From contig VZTG01003803.1 of the NCBI GenBank assembly GCA_013397845.1, forward strand, positions 299,273-363,272: a stretch of 64,000 nucleotides of DNA. Reading direction: 5' to 3'. This document shows positions 23,276-33,507 of this stretch, in pieces. Under the pieces are notes generated by a model. It was not told the DNA's origin, ran no database searches, and worked only from the letters and a program-made list of their open reading frames with translations. The stretch's first letter is position 1, and each line of letters begins with the position of its first letter. A program made the position numbers and the translations under genes. This DNA is from Melanocharis versteri. Taxonomy: Eukaryota > Chordata > Aves > Passeriformes > Melanocharitidae.

Positions 23276-23708
23276 TTTCACAATATTTCTATTTTCAGAA
23301 ATTGTATATCCCCCACTGAATCACAGTCCTAGGAAACCCCTACAGTGCACATATTAAAAAGATGGGAAACAATAAATTCAAGCCCAGAACTTGTTTTCAC
23401 CAGGTAGCACCAATGTGTTTGTTTCAGACAGTGTCTGAAGGGCCTGGACATGGAGAGCACTGGAATATGACTTTTAATTCCTCCTTCCAGATGTGAAAGC
23501 TTCCTCACTGCTCAGCAGATACCCAGACACTGTTTCTTGGCTAATATTTGCCATCATTGTAGCAAAACTTCTCTGAAGCCAAAGTTTAGGTAGGTCACAG
23601 GAAAGAAATAAGGAGTTCCACTTGTCGACAGGGTTGTTCTACACTAAAAATCTGGAATCTCTTGGACTTTTCTTACCAATAAGCAGCTGTGAGTGGTGTG
23701 GGTGAGTC

Positions 23709-23958
23709 TGTGAGAACCCCAGGAACGGCTGGGATGGATCTCAGGGAAAGGTTCTTCCCCCCGAGGCTGCTGGGCACTGCCCAGGCTCCCCAGGGAATGG
23801 TCCCGGCCCCAAGGCTGCCAGAGCTCCAGGAGCGTTTGGCCAACGCTCTCAGGGATGCCCAGGGTGGGACTGTTGGGGTGTCTGTGCAGGGCCAGGGTTG
23901 GACTCAATGATCCCTGTGAGTCCCTCCAACTCAGGATATTCTGTATTCCATGATTCTC
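23709..23958 (+). mobile_element. CR1 LINE fragment, second subfamily
   Basis: Nearly the same as 6880-7112: gggatggatctcagggaaag to aggatattctgtattccatg. Confidence 0.9.
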
Positions 23959-25114
23959 TCTTGGGTCCTCCTGCTGAAGTCAAACAGGGACACTTTCAGA
24001 CCTGAAGGAATCCAGTCCTGGCTTTTGATGCTTGGAGAGTGCTCAGGTTATTAACCCAAAAGACAACAGGACAGGTTTTTGTATGGGAAGGACGTTCCCA
24101 ACAGTATTTTGCCCCTGTTCATGTCTGAGATTCCTGCACGTGGGATTTGGATTTTGCCAGCAACCCCTGAACTATTGTGACTTCTGCTCTTCAATCTCAT
24201 CTGGCCCTTAAGGAAACTCCAGATTACAGGGCCAGCACAGATCCATTCCTGACTCTTTTCTGTCCTCAAAGTTTCTTTTAAAGAAACAGCAGAGATTAGT
24301 GAATGGCTGTTACACAACAGCTATGTGTGTGTAGATATATTACTTGACTTAATTCTGTGAAATCTAATTAAAGACTGAGTGTATATTTGTATTTCAGTAT
24401 ATTATTAACTTGCTAATAAAAGCCATTTCCAAATTTGTATTTTTCCATGAGGACCAGGTTTCTGAAAAAAAACCCCAAGCCCAGCTATAGTGCCTGCTGC
24501 CCTTGAAAAGTGTGTTTTGGGTTTATCTGTGTTTCCAGGTAACTGGAGCTCATAGACAAGCAGCGTTTGCTTCTGTTTTAAATTAATTTAGCCTAATCAG
24601 TGGCAGGGTCTGGTGCCTTCTCTTGTTTATAAAATTTTGAAGCAGTGTAATGTGTAGTCTCTCCAGAAAGCTTCTTTTCAAGTTCCTTGGCATGTTTGCT
24701 TCCCACTTCCATCCCCTCCACTTAACAGCACTTGTGGAAAGGGGAAAGGTTGCGACACGTGGCTCAGGACACCGGGGATGAGCTGGTTCAGCTGCCAGCT
24801 CCCCCCAGCCTGGAGCTCAGCTGCGAGGGGACAGGGACATGTCCTCTCTGTCAGAGATGGCCCAAAGCTCTCCCCGTGCCCTGCTGGGTGAGGAGGGGCT
24901 GTTTGTGAAGGATGCACAGTGCTCGAGCCTTGGGCTGCTGCTGCTGTGGGGATGCTGGGCACTGTCCCACCCCGTCCCAGGCTCTGTGGGGTGGCTCGGT
25001 GTCACTTCGATGTGGGATGGGGGGTTCTGGGGCAGAGATCAAGGTTTTGATGAGCCAAGGCTCTGTCTGGTCTTAACCTGCTCCCACATCCTTCCAGGAT
25101 CTGAAGGGGCTGGT
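23959..25114. other. non-coding stretch, nothing recognised
   Basis: AT-rich unique sequence at 24330-24450, GC-rich at 24770-25010. No exon seen. Confidence 0.5.
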
Positions 25115-25412
25115 GAGGAAACTGGAGAGGGGCTCTTCCTCTGGAGGGACAGGACACAGGGAATGGCTTCAAATGCCACAGGGCAGGGTTAGGTGGGATG
25201 TTGGGGAGGAATTCTTTCCTGGAAGGATGCCTGGCACAGGGTGCCCAGAGCAGCTGTGGCTGCCCCTGGATCCCTGGCAGTGCCCAAGGCCAGGCTGGAT
25301 GGAGCTTGGAGCAGCCTGGGGCAGTGGAAGGTGTCCCTGCCCATGGCAGGGGTGGCACTGGGTGGGCTTTAAGGTCCCTCCCAACCCAAACCATTCCATG
25401 GTTCTGTGAGAT
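25115..25412 (+). mobile_element. CR1 LINE 3' fragment
   Basis: gaaactggagaggggctctt to accattccatggttctgtga. Confidence 0.92.
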
Positions 25413-28002
25413 TTCCTGGCTCCCTCTAAAAGCCAGAGCAGCAACTCATCTCCCAGGGCTCTCAGAGCAGTTCAAATCCCAGGAATTGCTGTCCCCAGTT
25501 GCTCTCCAGAGCCCAGGGAATGTCACGACAGGCAGCTGTGCAACAGCACGGACAGAGATTGAGCTCAGGTGCTGAACAGGCAACTCCCAAACGCTTTGAG
25601 CTGCACCTACTGCTCACAGCTGAGTGGGAGCTTTGTTCTCTCAGCATCCCTGTGGGTCTGAGGAAAAGATAATTCCTACAAGGAAATGCTGGGCAGAGCA
25701 GGCTCTCCTTGGCTCAGCCATCAGAAGGGAAGAGTTTATTTTGATTTCCCAGCTGGGTGAGCTGGAATCATGTTTTTCCAAAGAGGATGCAGAGATGGGG
25801 GCACCCCATGGTCTTGGTTGGGAACTGTGTCCTGCTCCTGTGCCCCTCCACCTTGGGAGCTTTTTTGGATGATGGAAAAATATTAAATTGGTATTTTCCT
25901 GATTGGAATTTCAGGGGAACGCCTGTTATTCCTTGGAGGTCTCATGCTTTGGAGACACGAGCAGCAGGGATGAAGGATGTGTGTGAGACAGGAGCCAGGC
26001 TGGGTTTAACACAAATATTTGCCTCAGAGGAGGGAGAAGTCACTCGATCCATTTTCATTCACATCAAATAAACCAGTTCCTTCTTCCAAAGAATGAAACA
26101 CTTCCTTTCTGTGCCCTGCTTCAAACACAACCAATGCCTTTTCAGGGCAAGCTATTACATCGAGACTGAGCCAGAAATGTTGAATGAAATGGAAAATATT
26201 TAAGAAAGTTTTCTTTAGTAAAATAACTGTGGCCTAGAGTGTGGTGGATGAAGTAGATGGATACTTGCATCTGCTAGGAAATAATCAAAATCAGCCATTC
26301 CTTGCATTACTTTTATTATTTTCAGTCTGTTTTGAGAGTGTTGAGAATTCTCAGTAGTGAAACCATTAAATGTAAATTCCCTGGTTCCTTTTTCTGCAGT
26401 CAGGGGAGAAAATACCATTCAGAGCCCATCTAGAACATGATGGGTAAATAGCATTTTTATTTCTCCTGCATTCCGTTATTGCTGTTCTGGTTTTCCCATT
26501 TATCCAAGCTCCAAGCCAACTAAACCTGAATAAAAGTCCCAATAACCAAATAACTCTTTTTAAATGTAAGCTTGCCCTTCAAAGCACACAAAAAAATGCA
26601 CAAAATCAACCAAAACACAAGGAAAAACCTGGATCTCAATTTTGATCCTTGCAGGTCAGTGTTGTGAATGAGAAGTAGTTTAATTTTTTTATTATTATTT
26701 AAACTGCAGCCTTCCCATTATTTTCAGTAAAATACCAGATATCCGGAGATTTCTATTAAAAATTCATAGCTGTATCATGCACTTGCATATGGAAATGGGA
26801 TTGGATGAGATTCCCTGGGTAATTCACCCCCTGGTCAGCCTGAGATCCCTTCAGCAGAAGGAAAACGTGGAGCACAAACTGTGCCAGCTGAGGCTGTTGG
26901 CTGCACTGAACCTCATTAATTCCTGATAATATTAAAGACGAACAAAGGTTATCTGCTGTATTCATTTAAGGTGAATTTCCCTGTATAAAATGTCATTGGC
27001 AATCCCATCCAGCTCCAGGTTTCCTGCAGTTCTGGTGCATGGAACTCTTGTAGCTCTACCACGGAATTTTTAAGGTTGGAAAAGACCTCTAAAATCAAGT
27101 CCAATAAATACAAATCTTGCTGTACCTGAGCTTGTCTCTCTCCTGTGACTGTAGAGATTTTAGCTGCAGATTTATTTTCAATTCTCACAACGGGAAGTGT
27201 CTGACAACCTGCACAGGTGATGATTACAAATTCAGGGTGCCTGGGTTTACCTGGACAGCCAAGGCTGTTGGCATTTGGAGAACACCAGAAATAAAAATTC
27301 CAGCATCATTAGAGCAGCTTCACCTGGAAAAATAAACTTTTCCCACCTTTAGGTCTTAATTTGAAATAAAAGCCGTGGAGTTTAGTGGTGGATTTGGCAG
27401 TGATGATGGTTGGACTGAATGATCTCAAAGGTCTTTTCCAACTGAAATTATTCTATAAATACATCCTTCGGGCATCAAAAATCTGATTTAATGTTTCCTG
27501 TACTTCTAGGCAGTCATTTTTCTGTCAGATTTTTATGCCTCACATTTAAATCCCCTTTGAGAAGAAGTTGTTAAGCCCATTTATGAATGGCAAGGACAGG
27601 GGCAGTGGATTTCTTACCCATGGAGGTAATGACACCCACCAAGGTTTACTGGGAAGCTTAAATTTAAGTAGCTGTAAAAAAACTTTGTCCCAGAGGTCGA
27701 ATAATAGATTGTTCTTAAAACTAACAAAAAACTCACTGAGGATATTTTCCTTTCCCTCATTTATATCCCAGTATTATATTCTATTTCAAAAGTCCTGCCA
27801 GGAATAAAAGGATGTAATAAAGGATTTTGAAAAGTTTAAATAAGATCAAAGGATGACCAACCAAGTAAGCTTTGAAAAGCAAATTCAATCAAATAGTTCA
27901 CGATCTGTTTTGTCTTCAAATGAGCAAGTGATTCACTGGAACAGCAACAATTTTAATGTTTTGAAAGCAGCACTAATAGAAATGTTTGATTCTGTAGAGA
28001 GG
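25413..28002. other. non-coding stretch with two CR1 relics
   Basis: Relics at about 27064-27115 (-; aaggttggaaaagacctcta) and 27385-27465 (+; aaaggtcttttccaactgaa then attattctataaatac). 26150-27000 is AT-rich unique DNA. Confidence 0.5.
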
Positions 28003-28206
28003 AAATTCCTGCCTGGGAGGGTGGGGAGGCCCTGGCACAGGGTGCCCAGAGCAGCTGTGGCTGCCCCTGGATCCCTGGCAGTGCCCAAGGCCAGGCTGGA
28101 CGGGGCTGGGAGCAGCCTGGGATAGGGGAAGGTGTCCCTGCCCATGGCAGGGGTGAACTGGATGAGCTTTAAGGTCCCTCCCAGCCCAAACCATCCCATA
28201 TTCCCT
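28003..28206 (+). mobile_element. CR1 LINE 3' fragment
   Basis: ttcctgcctgggagggtggg to aaaccatcccatattccctg. Confidence 0.9.
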
Positions 28207-28272
28207 GATTTTCTGGCTTGGCTGCTGCTGCAGCTCACAGGTTCTACATTTTCACCTTCAAGAAACAGAGAT

Positions 28273-28378
28273 ATGGAAATACAAGACCTAAATACCCCAT
28301 GAGAACCAAGGCCGTGCCAGTCCCACCTCTGATTTATGTGACCTGCTCTTTAAAAATAAAAACAAGGTGGAGAGGGAG
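28273..28378 (+). repeat. 106-bp dispersed duplicate, copy 1
   Basis: From atggaaatacaagacctaaa to caaggtggagag; matches 30614-30719 with about ten differences. It starts about 65 bp after the CR1 at 28003-28206. Confidence 0.9.
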
Positions 28379-29174
28379 TTAAATCCATGTCCAGTGGCGA
28401 CCTGTAGAATAAAAACAAAGAGTACTGTGGCCACAATTCCAGCAGGAGCAACTCTGGGCCTGAGGAAGGCAGGGACTTAAATCCCCTTTAATTTGGAGTT
28501 TGGAGCTGCCTGGGGTGGAGGCTGCTGCTGCCACATGCGCTGCAGAGCGAGAACCAGATCACCAAAAACAAATAAACCAAACGTTTCCCTGAGCCCTGCT
28601 GTGGCTCTGATCACTAGAACTCCTTCCACGTGTGAGGGCTCCATGCTCAGCTCTGAAACGCTGGTGTTTGAGGGCCCAGGAGCTGATGGCTGGTGTTAAA
28701 GCACTCTGTGGACAAACCCATCTCGTGGATGGCAGAGCCCGTGGGTGCAGCACAGGCACAGCACCCAGGGCCAGCTCTGGCATCCTTCCCCAAACTCTTT
28801 CGGGGTGCGGGGGATGCTGCTCCAGCCCCTCCTCAGCCCCCAAAGGAGCCGCTCTGTGATCTTCCCCTGCTGCCTCCTCCTTTCCCCCCACTCCCCCTGC
28901 AAATTGGAACGTAGGAAATATTTTGAAATGCTCCTCTTATCTCTGTTTTCCCAGCGTTTTGGAGCCGCTTTAGGCAGGAGAGATTAACAAAGGCAAGGCC
29001 ATTTACATGGAGGCACCGGTGCCTTATGAATGGAACGGTGACAACCCGAGTTTTTATCAGCCCTCGAGGCTTGTACTGCTACTCCTTGTCTTTCTGAAAG
29101 GCATTCAGGCTCTGACAGCCCTCAGAGACCAGTGCTTGGAAAACACCTTGCCTAGGGGAGAGTTTGTGGCTTTT
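28379..29174. other. non-coding stretch
   Basis: Holds a perfect 12-base palindrome ggcaccggtgcc at about 29012-29023; otherwise nothing recognised. Confidence 0.5.
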
Positions 29175-29275
29175 TTAAGAGTGGGAAAATCGAAGCACAG
29201 GGAAAGGGAAGCATCCTGTTCAAGGTCACGGAGCGAGCTGGTGGCAGAACCAGAAATAGCACCCAGAAGTTATTA
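29175..29275 (-). mobile_element. ancient MIR/L2-like relic
   Basis: gcacagggaaagggaagcat, ttcaaggtcacggagc and ggtggcagaacc resemble the reverse complement of the MIR core (CTCTGCCA, TGTGACCTTG, CTCTGTGCCTC). Very diverged, called from memory of the consensus. Confidence 0.5.
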
Positions 29276-29584
29276 GGGGTTTTTTTCCTGAATTTCCTTT
29301 CCTGTCCCTGCTGTTTGCTTGGATACCGAGATAGCTGTGTGTAAACAGAAGGTTTCCAGAGGCAGCAGCCTCGTTATCTGCCTGATTCATTCAGTGATGA
29401 TGCAACCTGGAATCCAGATGTCTGTGATGCCTTCCAGGGCCCTGGTGGCCCCTGTGACATCACCGGCCACGTTGAGCAACCAGGGCTTTAAACTTGTCTC
29501 TCCCTGAAATGCCAATGCGTTGAATAAATCCACTGTAAGGAGACCTTGTAGCAGCTTTTCAGTGTCCAAAAGGTGCCTCTGAAA

Positions 29585-29905
29585 GAGCTGGAGAGGGACT
29601 TTTTATAAAGCCATGCAGTGACAGGACATAGGGAATGGCTTTAAGCTGAAGGAGAGCAGATTTAGATTAGAAATTAGAAATTAGAAATTAGAAAGGAGTT
29701 CTTGGCTGTGAGGGTGGGGAGGCCCTGGCACAGGGTGCCCAGAGCAGCTGTGGCTGCCCCTGGATCCCTGGCAGTGCCCAAGGCCAGGCTGGATGGGGCT
29801 TGGAGCAGCCTGGGACAGTGGAAGGTGTCCCTGCCCATGGCAGGGGACTGGAACAAGATGAGGTTTAAGGTCCCTTCCAACCTAAACCATTCTGGGATTC
29901 TCACC
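29585..29905 (+). mobile_element. CR1 LINE 3' fragment
   Basis: gagctggagagggacttttt to aaccattctgggattctcac, with an internal short tandem expansion at 29664. Confidence 0.93.
29664..29694 (+). repeat. (gaaatta)n short tandem repeat in CR1
   Basis: attagaaa repeated four times inside the CR1 at 29585-29905, a local expansion of the element's own aggttagat-type segment. Confidence 0.7.
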
Positions 29906-30469
29906 ACGGTTTTATTCCTTTTGCATGGTCAGGTCCATCTGCTCATTTCTCCACAATAACTGACTTTTTTTGCTCTTCTTCACCTGGTAAGGAGCCCTGG
30001 AACTGAGAAAATCAACTGTGGATACTGCTGATCCTCTCTGTGACCCGCCAGCAGCTTTGTTGATTATTAATTAACTTCTCAGTTTGCAAACTGCCCAATA
30101 CCAGGGGCTGCCAGGCTGTCAGAGGCCACGAGACACCTTTTAATGACTTCTGTCAGTCCCTTCTGTGAGAGAGCTACAGGTGGGATAAACCTCTCTGTCT
30201 TAGGCCAGATCTACTGGGAAGAAGCAAACCTGAGATGTGTGGGAAGCAGGAGGGCTGGCTTTTGAGCCAGTGAGTTTCTGCCCTGAAGATGATCAAGAAT
30301 GCTGTAAAATCTCCTCCTCTGTGCGAGGTGAGAAGTGGGCTGGGAGGAGAGCAGGGAGGCCTTTCTTGGGCATCTGCTTCAGGGACGTGGCCGAGCTGCC
30401 ACAGAGCTGCAGGAGGCTGAGGGAGCTCCAGGGGTGTTCCTTACCCTGGAACTGAGGAGGTTGGGACAG

Positions 30470-30613
30470 GACCTGCCCCTGGATCCCTGGCAGTGCCCAA
30501 AGCCAGGCTGGACAGGGCTTGGAGCAGCCTGGGACAGTGGGAGGTGTCCCTGCCCATGGCAGGGGTGGGGTAGGATGAGGTTTAAGGTCCCTTCCAACCC
30601 AAACCAGTCTGGG
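30470..30613 (+). mobile_element. CR1 LINE 3' fragment
   Basis: cctgcccctggatccctggc to aaaccagtctggg; joined directly to the 106-bp duplicate. Confidence 0.9.
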
Positions 30614-30719
30614 ATGGAAATACAAGACCTAAAGACCCCATGAGAACCAAGGCCATGCCAGTCCCACCTCTGATTTATGCGACCTGCTCTTAAAAAATAA
30701 AGATAAGGTTGAGAGAAGA
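30614..30719 (+). repeat. 106-bp dispersed duplicate, copy 2
   Basis: Same segment as at 28273, here joined directly to the 3' end of a CR1 copy (ccaaaccagtctggg). Non-coding; origin unknown. Confidence 0.9.
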
Positions 30720-33394
30720 GGAAAGAGCAAGACTTTGGGTGCCACATTTCCTCTCCTCCTTGGAAGCCAATGCTTTCTCCACCCTCTGGAGCCTTGGCTC
30801 AGGTGCCAGCTCGCTTGGCAGCCGAGCTCTGGGGGCATCAGCAGAGCTCTGCAGCACCTCGTGCTGGTTTCTGGGAGCGCAGGAATTCTGTGTGTGCTGT
30901 CAGCTTTCCATCAGCGCAAATTAACCAGAGCAGATGGCGCACATGGATCTGAATCCAATTCTCAGGAAGGGCAGGATGGCTTTAATGAGAAGCGAATTAT
31001 TCTTTCTCCAGGATGTTGCACTGATAAATAAAATAATAACAAGTCCTGTATGTGTGGCTTGACAGTCCGGGACTTCTCTGTCTGTCTACCTTGTCTGGAA
31101 GTGGCATCTGCAGATTTCCTTGGAGCCTTTGTGTCTGGCGTGGTTGTCATCACTGCCAGAGCCTGCCTTGTGGAACAAACCTGAAAATCACACTGGGGAT
31201 TTATTTTGGCAGCAGACAATTCACCTTCTACCCTGCCCACGTCTCTCTGCTCTCTTCTGGTCACTGAGGGAAAGCAGAAGACAAAATGTAACAGCAAGGA
31301 TGAGTCGTTGGTGATTTGAATCATAGAATTGGAATATTCTGGGTTGGCAGCGACCCACAAGGACCATCGAAGTCCAACTCCTCCATCTTTTCTAAGTGTT
31401 CTTTTCTGATTATAGCTGCACTTAAAAGGAGACCTTTTGTAGACCTGAAATGCCAAGAGCTGACCCTGCCAGAGCCATTAATAGATGATTAAAATATCTT
31501 TGTCAACTCACCCACCTTTCTTCTGTAACCTCACCACGCTACATTTTACACCCAGAAAACCCTGGAAAGCTGCAAACCATAGCCCTGGGCACAAGGGAGA
31601 GACAATAAACACTTCTGGAAATGTTAGAGGAGTAGATGTGCTAAAAGTGCCCCCCTCTCCTGCCCGAGCATCTCCACCTGAGCCTTCCAAACCTGGCAGC
31701 ACTGGCCGAGTGTTTAATTGCAAATAATTTGGGGCTGGAGCAGGCACAGAGCTGTTTCCCTCATTTACTGGGAGAATTACTATTTTCCTGATCCCACGGT
31801 GCTGTTGCAACTGGAATCTTCTCATGGGGAGGTTTTGGCTAAAACCCAGGCAGAGGCAGTGATGGGGAGAGGCAGGTGCTGCCTTTAAATAGCAGAGCTG
31901 CAGGATGGGGGTGCTGAGGGCAGCTTGAGGGGCCTGGGGGGACACAGGAATTAATATTGATTTAATTTCCCTCGTTTCTGGCTTGTTGGATTAATCTGGT
32001 AGCTGTGACTGTGTGGATTCTGTATCTACTCTTTCTCCCAGATGTGAGGAAGATGATGGGAAAGAGAAAATCATCTGCAAGCTCTGGGGTTTTGGGAAGG
32101 TTGGGAGGGTAATTGTAATTTGCTAATGGGAGTATGGAGTATTGGGAAAAAACCCCCTTAAAAACCTGTTTTGTGTAGAATCTTAATATTTGGGGGGTTT
32201 TGTCAGTGGCTGAAGGAATAAACAGGTAAATTCTGTAACTTCACACCCCCCTTGCATTTCTTTTGAACACAAATAAGCAGGTCCGGTGTCTCTCAGTTTC
32301 TCATTTTTCCTTTTGCCTCGTAACTTGCACAAAGTTGAGGGAAAAGTTTAAATATTGGAGGGAGAAGGGAAATAAAACAAAGACATCATAATATTGTTTG
32401 GAGGCTCAGCAGCGAGGCCGAGAAAGCAGAAATGACACTGCTCAAAATCTGCATGTTTTTAACCTTTTGATTTTGAAGTGACAGCAGAAACCCTCCTAAA
32501 ATAGTTTATTAAGCAGGAAGTTTCACAAGAAACTGAGGAAAAAAGGCTCCCCCACCCCAAAAAAACCTCAAAATACCCTTGTGTGCCCTCCCATCTCAGC
32601 ATCCCTCGGTGTCCCCAGGGAGGGACACGGGCNGCCCTTGTGTGCTGTCGGGAAGCCCCATCTCAGCATCCCTCAGTGTCCCCAGGGAGGGACACGGGCT
32701 GGGACAGTGCCAGGACACAGTGCTGGCACTCAGGGATTTCAGGATGCCGAGGGCACCGTCAGCTCTGTAGGGTTGTGTGGCAGTGGAGGGTGATGCTGTG
32801 GCTGCCTGGGGACCTTGGTGGGATTTTGGGACAAGGGCAGGGATGGGAGGGTGGAGATGTTGCTTTGGGGGTTCTGAAATGACGGTGAATTGCTGCTCTT
32901 CTGCTCTTCATCCGTGATTATTTGTGGTTATAAACCCGAGCTGGCCACCCCACTGTCCCTGTGGAATCTTAGCTGAACTCCAGGCACGGGCTAAGGTTTG
33001 ATTAAAAGCTTTTTTGCAGTAGTTAAACATGATAAGGCAGAGGGGGAGAAAGCATTATTTTAAAAATATGCCCCTACTCTTCCCAATCGTGTGTGATGCT
33101 CACTGTGACACAATAATTTTCCAACGCCACTTTTCGGTTAAATATAGAAGTGCATTTTCTGTTCCTTCCCTCTCCTCTCCGTGAAACAATTGTGCAACTT
33201 GCTTTTTCCTTAATATCATTCTGCATTAAAATTAGCTCCAGGACTAAAAAGAGTCCTGTGTGTAGGACGGGAGCTGCCTCCCTTGCCAGCGCTTCCCTCT
33301 GGATCTTCCACTGGGATTTTGCCCCAGGTTGAAGGGTTTGGGAGTGCGTGGCTGTGCTGCCCTGCCCTGCCTGATGTCCCTGTGCTGTCCCCAG
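30720..33394. other. non-coding stretch before the first coding exon
   Basis: A CR1 relic (-) at about 31320-31392 (gaatcatagaattggaatat) and the N-split duplication at 32592-32700. AT-rich at 32080-32580. No exon was recognised, although an untranslated one could be hidden here. Confidence 0.5.
32633..32633. other. assembly gap (single N) inside a 67-bp duplication
   Basis: catctcagcatccctcngtg and cagggagggacacgggc occur on both sides of the N with a 67-bp period (32592 and 32659). Same pattern as at 20413. Confidence 0.8.
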
Positions 33395-33507
33395 CAGTGA
33401 GCATGCAGAGTCCCGAGGGTGGATCAGACTCAGCAGCTTCCGTGGCGCTTCACCCGTCGGCCTCCGCCCAGGCGCCGGTGGTGCAGCCAGTGCCAGCCTC
33501 GCAGCAG
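33395..33507 (+). CDS. RFX2: RFX2 coding exon 1 (residues 1-35)
   Basis: The ATG at 33403 opens MQSPEGGSDSAASVALHPSA, the RFX2 N-terminus. The exon begins after a pyrimidine-rich stretch at ccccag, so 5' UTR continues into an unseen upstream exon. The acceptor is a tandem CAGCAG, so the exon may start at 33395 or 33398; only untranslated bases differ. It ends CAG|gtaacg in phase 0. The part encoded is alanine/proline/serine-rich and leads into the glutamine-rich activation region. Confidence 0.93.

Noticed and set aside
25465..25490. tRNA-like ttcaaatcccagga (B-box resemblance)
   Set aside because: No matching A-box or cloverleaf around it.
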